From NCBI RefSeq assembly GCF_002885975.1, contig NZ_POSP01000003.1, positions 682,001-746,000 on the forward strand: a stretch of 64,000 nt of DNA. Direction: 5' to 3'. Of the stretch, positions 45,947 to 54,307 are shown in pieces. The notes beneath the pieces are model-generated. The model searched no databases and had not been told where the DNA came from. It was given only the letters and a program-made list of their open reading frames with translations. Each line of letters begins with the position of its first letter. Within the stretch, counting starts at the first letter, position 1. Made by a program: the position numbers and the translations under genes. Origin of the DNA: Paucibacter aquatile. Its GTDB lineage: Bacteria > Pseudomonadota > Gammaproteobacteria > Burkholderiales > Burkholderiaceae_C.

Positions 45947-47034
45947 GGGGGGCTCTCTCCTGCCGGGCGGCGCCAGGCCGCAGCGCGTTGGCTGCGCTCG
46001 TCGCGCGGGGTCTTGTCGAAATGGGCTTTGTAGGCGTTTGAAAAATGCGGGCCCGAGGAAAAACCGCAGCTCAGACCGATCTGCAGAATCGACTGACTGC
46101 TCTGCTGCAACAGGCGGCGCGCGCGGTTCAGGCGCAGTTCCAGGTAGTAGCGCGAGGGCAGCGCGTCGAGGTGCTGCTTGAACAAGCGCTCGAGCTGGCG
46201 GCGCGACACGCCCACCAGGCGCGCCACCTCCTCGGTCGGCAGGGGTTCGGCCAGATTGGCTTCCATCAGGCTCAGGGCCTCGGCCAGCTTGGGGCTGTTG
46301 CCGCGCTGCTCGGCCACGGGGCGGCGCTGGCGCTCATCGCGCCCCCGCGCGCGCTCCAGGCCCAGGGCCAGGGTCAGGTCTTGCGCCAGACGCTCGCCGT
46401 GGCGGCGGCCAAGCCAGGCGGTCATCAGATCGAGGCTGGCGCTACCGCCGGCACAGCTCATGCGCAGGCCCGAGGCATTCATCTCCCAGACCTTGTCGCT
46501 CCAGACCACGGCCGGCTGCTCTTCTTGCAAGGCCTCGATCCATTCGCTGGCCACGGTGGCGCGCTCGCCTTCCAGCAGGCCGGCAGCGGCCAGCCAGGCG
46601 CTGCCACCATCGATGCCGGCGATGGCCATGCGCTCGGCTCCGAGCTGCGCCTGCCGGCGCAGCCAGGACAAAAGGCGCTCATCATCCAGCGCAGCCTCGC
46701 CGCTGAAGACCAGCAGGAGCTCGGCGTCCAGCGCTGCGCCGCCACCTTCTTCACTGCCTTCTTCGCCCCCCTCTTCGCCCCCCTCTTCGCCACGAAGCGG
46801 CACCGTCACGGGCGCCAGCAGCGCCAGGCCGGGCCAGGCGGGCGCTTGGCCCTCCAGCGTGAAGCAGCGCCAGTCATAGCGGCAGGCCGTTTGCAGTGCG
46901 TTGGCACGCTGCAAGGCTTCCAGCACGCCGGCCACCGACAAGAGCGCGGCGCCGGGTAGCAGCAGGAGCGCGCAACGGCAGTGCGAGGCCGTCTCGGGGG
47001 CGAGCGCGGCCGCCTGCGGCTCAGGCGCCGGCAT
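45943..47034 (-). CDS. AraC-family regulator with GATase1-like sensor domain (ArgR-type)
   Basis: The ATG at 47034 gives about 363 residues; a GTG at 47064 and a TTG at 47082 are in frame upstream and no ribosome site decides. Residues ~20-220 form the DJ-1/PfpI-like domain of GlxA/ArgR regulators (CALLLLPGAALLSVAGVLEA, VASEWIEALQEEQPAVVW). The C-terminus has two helix-turn-helix units (VARLVGVSRRQLERLFKQHL, SQSILQIGLSCGFSSGPHFS) like pseudomonad ArgR, the arginine-responsive activator of the aru operon. An acidic tract (GEEGGEEGGEEGSEEGG, ~85-102) is an unusual insertion. It is encoded between the transporter and astA, so it probably controls this locus in response to arginine. Confidence 0.87.
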   Translation of the reverse strand: MPAPEPQAAALAPETASHCRCALLLLPGAALLSVAGVLEALQRANALQTACRYDWRCFTLEGQAPAWPGLALLAPVTVPLRGEEGGEEGGEEGSEEGGGAALDAELLLVFSGEAALDDERLLSWLRRQAQLGAERMAIAGIDGGSAWLAAAGLLEGERATVASEWIEALQEEQPAVVWSDKVWEMNASGLRMSCAGGSASLDLMTAWLGRRHGERLAQDLTLALGLERARGRDERQRRPVAEQRGNSPKLAEALSLMEANLAEPLPTEEVARLVGVSRRQLERLFKQHLDALPSRYYLELRLNRARRLLQQSSQSILQIGLSCGFSSGPHFSNAYKAHFDKTPRDERSQRAAAWRRPAGESPP

Positions 47035-47100
47035 GCGGGTGGAGATCGAGGTGTCGCCGTTCACGCGATCACTGTACGGCAAGCGGCGGGCGGCACGCGC

Positions 47101-48534
47101 TCAATGCCACTGAATCCAGCTCGGCACCGCCAGCAGCAGCAAGGCCAGCAGCAGGTAGGCCAGCTGCAGGGGCAGCATCCAGCGGGCCCAACGGCTCCAG
47201 GGGATGCCCGCCAGGGCCAGCACGCCGACCGTGATGCCCGAGGTGGGGATGACCGGCGTGGTCAGCTCGCCGAACTGAAATGCCAGGATGGCGGTCTGCC
47301 GACTCACCCCCACCAGATCGGCCAGCGGCGCCATCACCGGCATGGTCAGGGCCGCCTGGCCGGTGCCGGAGTGGATGAAGAAGTTGATCACCGACTGGAT
47401 CAGAAACATCTTCTGCGCCGAGAAGATGGGGCTGCTCGATTCCACCAAGGGCACCAGGCTGTGCAGCACGGTGTCGATGATGTGGCCGTCGCGCATCAGC
47501 ACCACGGTGGCCTTGGCCAGGGCGATCACCAGGGCGGTGCTGACCAGGTCTTTGGCGCCTTGCATGAAGGCGGCGACGAAATCCTCGGCCGAGAGCCGCG
47601 CCACCCAACCCACGGCCAGGGCCATCACCAGGAACAGGGCCGCAATCTCCTCGATGTACCAACCGAAGCGCACCACGCCGACGATCATGGACAGCAGGGT
47701 CAGAACGAACAGGCCCAACACCAGCTTGTGGCGCGGCTGCAGGCCTTCGAACTGCTCGAAGCTGCTGAGGTCCAGGTGGCGGCGGCGCTCCTGGTCTTGT
47801 TCAAAGCAGGGGCTCAGGCGCGGATCGCGCTGCACGCGGGCGGCGTACCACATCAGAAAGGCGATGGTCACCGTGGTGAAGATCAGCCAGCAGAGCAGGC
47901 GGTAGCCCAGGCCCGAGAACATGGGCACACCGGCAATGTTCTGGGCCACGCCGACATTGAAGGGGTTGAGAAAGGCCGTGGCAAAACCGATCTGCGAGCC
48001 GACGAAAGGAATCGCCACGCCGACGATGCTGTCGTACTTCAGCGCCAGGGCCAGGGGGATGAAGATCAGCACAAAGGGAATCGCCTCCTCGGCCATGCCG
48101 AAAGTGGCACCGCCCAGGGAGAACAGCCCAACGAAGAGCGGGATCAGGCCGGCGCGCACCAGGGCCGAGTGCCGATGGGCGCGGGCCACGGACTTGATCA
48201 TCGCGTCGATGGCCTCGCTGCGCTGCAGGACCGAAAAGGCGCCACCAACGATGAGCACAAAGCCGATGATCAGGGCCGCCTCGACGAAACCCTTGATCGG
48301 CGCCGTCATCAAGGCCACCAGGCCTTGCGGCTGGCTGGGGATGTGGCGGAAGGAATCGGCCACGATCACCTTCTTGCCATCAACCAACTCCGTCTGGTAC
48401 TGGCCGCCGGGCAGCACCCAGGTGGCCAGGGCGATCAAGGCCAGCAGGGCGAACAGCAGAACAAAGGTGTTGGGGAACTTGAGGGGTTTGACGGAGGTTG
48501 CGGCGGGGTTGGCTGGGGTGATGGGCGTGGACAT
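47101..48534 (-). CDS. YfcC-family inner-membrane transporter
   Basis: ATG 48534 is used; an in-frame GTG at 48546 overlaps the upstream stop (GTGA) and may be the true coupled start. The ~477-residue protein has about twelve membrane segments. Family features are FPNTFVLLFALLALIALATW, GATFGMAEEAIPFVLIFIPL, IGFATAFLNPFNVGVAQNIA and INFFIHSGTGQAALTMPVMA. YfcC proteins are predicted amino-acid or dipeptide permeases of the ion-transporter superfamily. The position, directly behind the dipeptide hydrolase and ahead of the arginine regulator, makes beta-Asp-Arg or arginine the likely cargo. Confidence 0.85.
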   Translation of the reverse strand: MSTPITPANPAATSVKPLKFPNTFVLLFALLALIALATWVLPGGQYQTELVDGKKVIVADSFRHIPSQPQGLVALMTAPIKGFVEAALIIGFVLIVGGAFSVLQRSEAIDAMIKSVARAHRHSALVRAGLIPLFVGLFSLGGATFGMAEEAIPFVLIFIPLALALKYDSIVGVAIPFVGSQIGFATAFLNPFNVGVAQNIAGVPMFSGLGYRLLCWLIFTTVTIAFLMWYAARVQRDPRLSPCFEQDQERRRHLDLSSFEQFEGLQPRHKLVLGLFVLTLLSMIVGVVRFGWYIEEIAALFLVMALAVGWVARLSAEDFVAAFMQGAKDLVSTALVIALAKATVVLMRDGHIIDTVLHSLVPLVESSSPIFSAQKMFLIQSVINFFIHSGTGQAALTMPVMAPLADLVGVSRQTAILAFQFGELTTPVIPTSGITVGVLALAGIPWSRWARWMLPLQLAYLLLALLLLAVPSWIQWH

Positions 48535-48542
48535 GGCCGGGC

Positions 48543-49664
48543 TCACATGGAAAGCAGCTTGCCGCTGCGGAAAGGAATGGCGCCGGCGATCTTGCAGACC
48601 CGCATGCCGGCGCTGGCATAACGCCGAGACACCCGGGCAAACATCAGGCCAGCGGCGCGTGCGCAGAGCAGGCTGCGCTGCTCGCTCAAGGGATCGATCA
48701 GCTCGGCCACGGCCTCACCAGCGCCGACGCGATCACCGGGCGCCTTGAGGAAGACCAGCACGCCGGCATGGGGCGCGACGATGGGCTCCACCGCCTCCAG
48801 CGCCGTGGCCGGGCAGGCCAGGCCCTGGAGCGCGGCAGGTGGGCGGTCCGTCACATCGCCGGTGTCGCGCAGAAACTCGATCAGGGCGGCGGCATCGGCG
48901 GCGGCCAGCTCGTGCGACACCTCGGTCTCGCCACGCAGCTCCACCGTGGCTGCCAGGCAGGCCAGGGGCACCGGCGTGGCCGGGCCGAAGTGCTCGGCCA
49001 GCTCCCACCAATGGCGGGCCAGGGATTCATCGAAAGGGTCGTCCCCCGACTCGCGCGAGATCAGATAGGCCTGGGCTCCCAGGCGCGCGGCCAGCGGCGC
49101 CAGGGCCGAGGCCAGCGGCGTGCCGGTGTAAACATGGAGCACGGCCTGGTTGTCGCAGTGCAGGTCCAGCACCACATCAGCGTCCAGGGCCAGGCTTTGC
49201 AGCAGGCGCTTGAGGGCCTCGGTCTCGGTGGCCACGGGCCGCTCGGCCAGCAAGGCCTTGGCGGCCGCGCGCACCGTGCGCACATTGGCCACGGCATCGG
49301 CGCCCAGCTGCCCCTGCAGGCGCGGCAGCAGGGCCGGGGTCAGGTGTTGATAGCCGCGGTTGAAGTTGACACCGGTGCTGAGATCGAAGCGACCGAAGGA
49401 CGTGCCCTGCAGCTCCTGGGCCAGGCCGATGGGGTTGGCCAGGGGCAGCAGCACGATCTCGCCGGGCAGCTGGCCGGCCGCCTCCAACTCCAGCAATCGA
49501 TCTTTCAAATGCTGGGCCACCAACATGGGCGGCACCTCGTCGGCATGGAGCGAGGCCTGGATGTAGACCTTGCGGCCGCTCTGGCAGGCACCGAAATGCA
49601 GGCTGTGCAGCTGGCGGGCGCTGCCGGCATGGGCCGGCGGTAGGGCATGAAGTTGGCGGCGCAT
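48543..49664 (-). CDS. cphZ: M14-like zinc hydrolase, probable beta-Asp-Arg dipeptide hydrolase (CphZ type)
   Basis: The 373-residue protein belongs to the succinylglutamate desuccinylase/aspartoacylase branch of M14. Zinc ligands are His40 and Glu43 (ASLHADEVPP) and His169 (VVLDLHCDN); NFNR (~100-103) lies in the substrate-binding region and Glu242 (ATVELRGETEVS) is the candidate catalytic acid. The C-terminal ~90 residues form a beta domain (GVLVFLKAPGDRVGAGEAVA) as in deacylases of this group. There is no signal peptide, so it is cytoplasmic. M14-like CphZ enzymes cleave the isopeptide dipeptide left by cyanophycinase. The cyanophycinase gene immediately upstream and arginine genes downstream favour that role over AstE. 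Confidence 0.83.
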   Translation of the reverse strand: MRRQLHALPPAHAGSARQLHSLHFGACQSGRKVYIQASLHADEVPPMLVAQHLKDRLLELEAAGQLPGEIVLLPLANPIGLAQELQGTSFGRFDLSTGVNFNRGYQHLTPALLPRLQGQLGADAVANVRTVRAAAKALLAERPVATETEALKRLLQSLALDADVVLDLHCDNQAVLHVYTGTPLASALAPLAARLGAQAYLISRESGDDPFDESLARHWWELAEHFGPATPVPLACLAATVELRGETEVSHELAAADAAALIEFLRDTGDVTDRPPAALQGLACPATALEAVEPIVAPHAGVLVFLKAPGDRVGAGEAVAELIDPLSEQRSLLCARAAGLMFARVSRRYASAGMRVCKIAGAIPFRSGKLLSM

Positions 49665-49706
49665 GAGGGTGTGAGTGAAAAAGAGGAATGAGCTGAAATG
49701 AAGTGG

Positions 49707-49726
49707 GCGGGCACAGCCCTGCCCGC
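49707..49726 (-). other. Hairpin between cyanophycinase and cphZ
   Basis: On the minus strand GCGGGCA-GGGCTG-TGCCCGC forms a 7-bp GC stem in the 138-base gap. No T-run follows directly, so it may stabilise a processed mRNA end or attenuate transcription rather than terminate it. Confidence 0.4.
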
Positions 49727-49802
49727 TCGGCTGGACGAGAAGCCAGTGCCGAGATCGAGAGCGACATGGAGGTAGACCGCGCGCAGAACGCGCGGGCTCG
49801 GC

Positions 49803-51164
49803 TCAAGGGGTCGGGCTGATGGCCTTGTAGAACGGCTGCTGCACCCGCACCGGCTGCACATCGAGGCGCAGATTCAGCACGGTGTAGTCCTCGCCGCCCA
49901 GGGCGCCGGTGAACCAGGCCAGGCTGTCCGGGCCTTTGTAGAGGCGGAACTCAAAACCCAGCTCGCTGTCCGGCTCACTGCCCGTCGCGCTCGCTGCCGA
50001 TGCCGATGCCGATACAGGCACCGCGCGCGGGCCGGCGAAGGCCAGGCCCAGCACTTCCGGGAAGGGGCTGTCGATCAGCTGGGCCATGGCATTGGCAATC
50101 GTGTTGTCGCCCAGCATGTCCATCAGAAAGGGCTGCTGGGTGACGAAGGGCTTGAAGTCCGGCGCGCGCGGGTCGATCTTGAGGCCCGCGCGCTTGGCGG
50201 CCGAGGGCGTGGTTTCGCCGCGGCCCAGATGGTGGCGATCACCGCGGTCGAGAAAGCTCAGGCGCACGCCGCGGATGTTGAAGGCGGGCAAGCGCGCATC
50301 ACGGCGGGCCTCGCTCAGGTCCACCAGCAGCACGCCGCGCGCACCGATCACCTCCAGGGCCTCGCCCTTGATCACGGCGGCGCTGTTCTCTTCCACGCCC
50401 AGGCCCAGGCGATAGCCCTCGGCCTGCATCAGGGGCAGGAGGCGGCCAATGCGGCCACGCTTGAGGAAATGCTGATCGATGAAGAGATGGGGGCCGACAA
50501 AGCCCAGGCCGCGGTCCACCTCCTGGCCGCGGCGCAGCTGACCTTTCAAGACCTTGAGCGAGTCCTGCGCGTCGCGAAACATCGTGCTGCTCATGATGGC
50601 CGCGCCGGCGCTGGTGCCAGCCACCACACCGCCGCGCCGGTAGAGCGCCCAGATGGCCTCGAGCATGGGCGTGGGTTGGCCGCCGGGCTGCAGGCTGTCA
50701 ACGATCAGCTCTTGCGCGCCGCCCGAGAAGAACACGCCTTGCGCCGCATTCACCTTGGCCAGCAGGGCCGGGTCGCGCACGGCAGCGGCCACATCGCTGC
50801 CGGCCAGGCGCGGCGCCACGGGGATGTGCTCGGCGCGGGCGCCCTGGCGCTGCAAGGCTTCGATGATTTGCCCGGCGCTGCGCTCGGGGTTGGCGGCGGC
50901 CGTGGCGAACACGGCGAAGCGCGCGCCGGGGCCGCCGGCCTCGTCAACGATGCGTTTCCAGACCGCGTCGTTGTCGTACTTCAGCGCGCCGCCGATGACG
51001 ATGGCCGTGCCGCGCGGCGCCGCTTCAGCCGAAGTTTGCGCATGGCTGGGCGTGGCGAAGAGGCCCGTGCTGGCCAGAAGCGAGGCCAGCAGCGAGGCCA
51101 GCAGAAAGCGACGGCGGACTGCGGTGCGCGCACCGGATGCGATGGAGTGGCTTGGGGTTTGCAT
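49803..51164 (-). CDS. cphE: Secreted cyanophycinase 1
   Basis: The 453-residue protein has a long N-terminal signal (RRRFLLASLLASLLASTGLF, cleavage near SHAQ). The S51 fold shows AIVIGGALKYDNDAVWKRIV, FFSGGAQELIVDSL and the nucleophile elbow GGVVAGTSAGAAIMSS with Ser185. The cyanophycinase segments GLGFVGPHLFIDQHFLKRGR and GYRLGLGVEENSAAVIKG follow. The C-terminal ~130 residues extend beyond cytoplasmic CphB and resemble extracellular CphE. It hydrolyses cyanophycin to beta-Asp-Arg outside the cytoplasm. It heads a minus-strand series with cphZ, yfcC, the regulator and two astA genes, and is divergent from a TonB receptor. Confidence 0.92.
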   Translation of the reverse strand: MQTPSHSIASGARTAVRRRFLLASLLASLLASTGLFATPSHAQTSAEAAPRGTAIVIGGALKYDNDAVWKRIVDEAGGPGARFAVFATAAANPERSAGQIIEALQRQGARAEHIPVAPRLAGSDVAAAVRDPALLAKVNAAQGVFFSGGAQELIVDSLQPGGQPTPMLEAIWALYRRGGVVAGTSAGAAIMSSTMFRDAQDSLKVLKGQLRRGQEVDRGLGFVGPHLFIDQHFLKRGRIGRLLPLMQAEGYRLGLGVEENSAAVIKGEALEVIGARGVLLVDLSEARRDARLPAFNIRGVRLSFLDRGDRHHLGRGETTPSAAKRAGLKIDPRAPDFKPFVTQQPFLMDMLGDNTIANAMAQLIDSPFPEVLGLAFAGPRAVPVSASASAASATGSEPDSELGFEFRLYKGPDSLAWFTGALGGEDYTVLNLRLDVQPVRVQQPFYKAISPTP

Positions 51165-51260
51165 GGCGCCAGTCTGTCAGCGCGCGCGCCGCAAAACCAG
51201 CGGGTTGGCCCGCTGCAGCGCCTGCAAAGGACGCAAAGCGCAAGTGCGTGTCGCATCCAT

Positions 51261-51303
51261 GCAAGCGCGTTTCACCCCTGTTCATCGAGGTTTGCGCGCT
51301 TGC
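51261..51303. promoter_or_regulatory. Inverted repeat, candidate operator
   Basis: GCAAGCGCG (51261-51269) and its exact complement CGCGCTTGC (51295-51303) are centred between the divergent starts. A third partial copy GCAAGCG lies at 51319-51325. Arms three helical turns apart suit a dimeric regulator such as the AraC-type protein of this locus. Confidence 0.45.
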
Positions 51304-51340
51304 GACATGCATTTACACGCAAGCGACCGAGGCGCCAAAA

Positions 51341-51375
51341 CCCCATAGGCAAGTCACGAGGGCCACTTCTAGAGT
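51341..51375 (+). promoter_or_regulatory. Promoter-like motif of TonB receptor 1
   Basis: CCCCATAGG at 51341 is followed, 28 bases start to start, by CTAGAGT at 51369. The second receptor gene has CCCCTATGG and CTAGACT with the same 28-base interval. TAGAGT could be a -10 element with the first block lying over the -35 region. Confidence 0.55.
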
Positions 51376-51473
51376 CCGTTCGAACCCCAGCCACCCCGGC
51401 GCCCAAGGTTGTTCGTCCCCCTCACCTGTTCACCCCTTCACCTGTTCACTTCTCCTTCCTCCAAGGTTCCACC

Positions 51474-54224
51474 ATGACGCAAGCCCGCAAGCCGCATCGA
51501 CTCTTTCAACCCCAGCGCCTGGCCCAGGCCGCCATGCTGCTGCTCGGCAGCCAATTCCTGAGCAGCGCCCAAGCCCAGGAAGCGAAACTGGAACGTGTGG
51601 AAGTCACCGGCACCAGCATCAAGCGCCTGGAGGGCGAGACTGCCCTGCCGGTGCAGACCCTCAAGCGCAGCGACATCGACAAGACCGGCGCCACCACCGC
51701 GGCCGAGATCATGAAATCCATCAGCGGCAATGCCGCCGGCCTGACGGATGGCGCCTCCATCACCGACAGCACCGGCGGCCAGCGCGGCTTCAACGGCGCG
51801 AACCTGCGCGGCATCGGCGTCTCCAGCACCCTGGTGCTGCTGAACGGCCGGCGCATGGCCAATTTCGCATCGCCCGGCGACAACTCGGGCGTGGACCTGA
51901 ACAACATCCCGGCCGGCGCCATCGAACGCGTGGAAATCCTCAAGGACGGCGCCTCGGCCATCTACGGCACCGACGCCATCGGCGGCGTCATCAACTTCAT
52001 CACCCGCAAGGACTACCGCGGCGCCGATGTGAACGTCTACGCCTCGCGCACCCAAGAGGGTGGCGCCGAGAAGACCGCCGCTTCGCTGGGCGGTGGCTTC
52101 GGTGACTTGGCCAAGGACCGCTTCAATGTTTTCGGCGTGATTGACGCGCAAAAGCTCGGCGCCCTGCGCAGCAGCGAGCGCGACTTTCTGAAGGAGCGTC
52201 CGCTGGCCAGCACCCTGCCCTTCTACATGAGCAGCCGCACCTTCCCCGGCAACATCCGCCTGGCCAGCCGGGCCGCCGCACGCAAGGTGCAGCTCGATGC
52301 CCTCAACGCCGCCGGCTTCAGCTTCAACGGCAAGCCGCTGACCCAGCGCACCATCAACCTCTCGGCCCCAGCCTGCAACCCGCCGGCCACGGTCTACGCG
52401 CCCGACAACCTGTCCGAGGCCTGCAGCTTCGACTACATGCAGGACACCGAGCTATATCCCGAATCCGAGAAGCTCGCCTTCCTGGGCCGCGGTGTCTTTC
52501 AGCTGAACGAGCAGCACCAGCTCTTCGCCGAAGTGCTGAAGAGCAAGACCACGACCCAGTACGTGGCCAGCCCCAACCCGATCGAAATCACCGCGGTGCC
52601 GACCGCGGCCATCAACCCCTTCCTGAGCAAGCCCCTGCCCTTCGGCGGCACGGTGGACATCCGTCAGCGCGTGACCGAAGCCGGCAACCGGACCAATCAA
52701 GTGACCAGCGACGCCGAGCGCCTGGTGGTGGGCGCGAGCGGCAGCCTGGCCTTGTTCGGCGGCTGGGACTACGACATCGCCCTGAACCGCGCCGTCAACC
52801 GCTCGACCGATGCCATCGAGGATGGCTACTTCCTCTACAACGAGTTCGTCGCCGGCGTGCGCACGGGCAAGATCAACCCTTTCGGCCCTTCGCCGCAGGC
52901 CGGCAAGGATTTGCTGAACAGCATTCGCGTGCAGGATGAATCGCGCCGCTCCAAGGGCACGACCACCACCCTGGACTTCAAACTCAGCGGCAGCCTGGGC
53001 AAGCTGGACGGCGGCGACCTGGGTCTGGCCGTGGGCGCCGAGCTGCGCCGCGAGGTGACCGAGTTCACACCCTCGGCCTTGCTGCTGACCAACAACATCC
53101 AGGGCGACCGCAGCTCGCGCGGTGATGCACCTGTGGCCAGCAGCAACAGCCGCAAGGTCGGCGCCGTGTTTGCCGAACTGAACGCCCCCGTGAGCAAGAC
53201 GCTGGAACTGCAAGCCGCGCTGCGCTACGACAAATACAGCGGCGTGGGCGACACCCTGAACCCCAAGCTCGGCGTGCGCTGGCAACCGAACAAGCAGTTG
53301 GTGCTGCGCGGCTCGGCCGGCACCGGCTTCCGGGCGCCCACCATCACCGAGCTGACCCGCCCGACCTCGTTTGGCAGCAGCTCGGCCTTCCTGACCGACC
53401 CGGGCTGCGTGGCCCAGGGCTTTGCCGTCGCTGACTGCACCGACCAATGGCGTGTCGAGCGCCGCAGCAACCCGAATCTCAAGCCCGAGAAGTCCAAGCA
53501 GGCCTCCTTCGGCGTGGTCTTCGAAGCCAGCAAGGACGCGACCGCCAGCCTGGACTACTGGCAGATCCGCAAGACCGATGTCATCAGCGACCTCTCGGAA
53601 CAGGTGATCCTGGGCAATCTGCCGAAGTACGAGAAGGACTTCGTCAAGCGCGACGAGTTCGGTGAATTCATCGACACCATCTTGCTCAAGAAGGACAACC
53701 AGGGCGAGCTGCGCACCTCGGGCCTGGATCTGGAGTTGACCCTGCGCCAGGCCACCGAGGGCTGGGGCCGCTTCACCGCCTCGCTGAGCGGCACCTATGT
53801 GCTCAAGTACGAACGCCAGCCCGGCGCCGGCGAGCCCTTCATGAACAACGCCGGCCAGTTCCTGAGCGACCAGGTGATCCAGAAATGGCGCCATCGCCTG
53901 TCGGTGGACTGGGATATGGGCCCTTACGGCCTGACCCTGGGCAACACCTACTACTCGGGCTACCGCGACCACAACACCGCCTTCAATCCCAACACCGACG
54001 AACTGCTGCCCGCGCGCAGCGTGCAGGCCTACTCGCTGTGGGATCTGTCGGGTTCCTGGCGCATCAACAAGCAGCTCAAGCTGCGCGCCGGCATCCAGAA
54101 CCTGCTGGACACGCAGCCGCCGTTCTCCAACCAGGGCTACTACTTCCTGGCCACCTATGACCCGACCTACACCGACCCGCGCGGCCGCAACTTCTACCTC
54201 AGCCTGAACTACAGCTTCCGCTGA
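51474..54224 (+). CDS. TonB-dependent outer-membrane receptor 1
   Basis: The ATG at 51474 gives 916 residues with a signal peptide (AAMLLLGSQFLSSAQAQ). The plug domain includes LERVEVTGTSIKRLEGE (TonB-box region), NLRGIGVSSTLVLLNGRRMA and AIERVEILKDGASAIYGTDA. The barrel ends TYTDPRGRNFYLSLNYSFR with a terminal aromatic Phe-Arg. It is divergent from a secreted cyanophycinase, so import of cyanophycin fragments or beta-Asp-Arg is the natural inference; no TonB, ExbB or ExbD gene is nearby. A strong bidirectional terminator follows. Confidence 0.93.
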   Translation: MTQARKPHRLFQPQRLAQAAMLLLGSQFLSSAQAQEAKLERVEVTGTSIKRLEGETALPVQTLKRSDIDKTGATTAAEIMKSISGNAAGLTDGASITDSTGGQRGFNGANLRGIGVSSTLVLLNGRRMANFASPGDNSGVDLNNIPAGAIERVEILKDGASAIYGTDAIGGVINFITRKDYRGADVNVYASRTQEGGAEKTAASLGGGFGDLAKDRFNVFGVIDAQKLGALRSSERDFLKERPLASTLPFYMSSRTFPGNIRLASRAAARKVQLDALNAAGFSFNGKPLTQRTINLSAPACNPPATVYAPDNLSEACSFDYMQDTELYPESEKLAFLGRGVFQLNEQHQLFAEVLKSKTTTQYVASPNPIEITAVPTAAINPFLSKPLPFGGTVDIRQRVTEAGNRTNQVTSDAERLVVGASGSLALFGGWDYDIALNRAVNRSTDAIEDGYFLYNEFVAGVRTGKINPFGPSPQAGKDLLNSIRVQDESRRSKGTTTTLDFKLSGSLGKLDGGDLGLAVGAELRREVTEFTPSALLLTNNIQGDRSSRGDAPVASSNSRKVGAVFAELNAPVSKTLELQAALRYDKYSGVGDTLNPKLGVRWQPNKQLVLRGSAGTGFRAPTITELTRPTSFGSSSAFLTDPGCVAQGFAVADCTDQWRVERRSNPNLKPEKSKQASFGVVFEASKDATASLDYWQIRKTDVISDLSEQVILGNLPKYEKDFVKRDEFGEFIDTILLKKDNQGELRTSGLDLELTLRQATEGWGRFTASLSGTYVLKYERQPGAGEPFMNNAGQFLSDQVIQKWRHRLSVDWDMGPYGLTLGNTYYSGYRDHNTAFNPNTDELLPARSVQAYSLWDLSGSWRINKQLKLRAGIQNLLDTQPPFSNQGYYFLATYDPTYTDPRGRNFYLSLNYSFR

Positions 54225-54243
54225 AACCGGGCAGCCTCAAAGC

Positions 54244-54280
54244 AAAGGGGCCGGGCGCATCACGCGCCCGGCCCCTTTTT
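54244..54280. terminator. Strong bidirectional terminator between receptor 1 and cyanophycinase 2
   Basis: AAA precedes GGGGCCGGGCGC (54247-54258), loop ATCAC, then GCGCCCGGCCCC (54264-54275) and TTTTT. The 12-bp perfect stem has a T-run on the plus strand and a short one (TTT) on the minus strand, and it serves two convergent genes. Confidence 0.92.
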
Positions 54281-54307
54281 CCATTCAATCGGGGCTGGCT
54301 TGTCGTT

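Larger units (their letters stand above)
51165..51473. other. Divergent control region of cyanophycinase 1 and TonB receptor 1
   Basis: This 309-base spacer contains the GCAAGCGCG inverted repeat, a further GCAAGCG copy at 51319-51325 and the promoter-like motif shared with the second receptor. Open frames through it are antisense to the cyanophycinase or extend the receptor frame and have no start signal of their own. Confidence 0.6.

Noticed and set aside
48543..49664. Assignment as succinylglutamate desuccinylase (AstE)
   Set aside because: AstE is the closest family alternative, and astA is downstream. The gene sits immediately behind a cyanophycinase, and the other AST enzymes are missing, so CphZ is preferred, though not proven.
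51370..51400. GTTCGAACCCC resembling a tRNA T-arm
   Set aside because: No acceptor, D or anticodon stem can be drawn around it.
50229..51473. In-frame extension of TonB receptor 1 by more than 400 codons upstream
   Set aside because: It runs antisense through the cyanophycinase gene; the signal peptide starts at the ATG at 51474.
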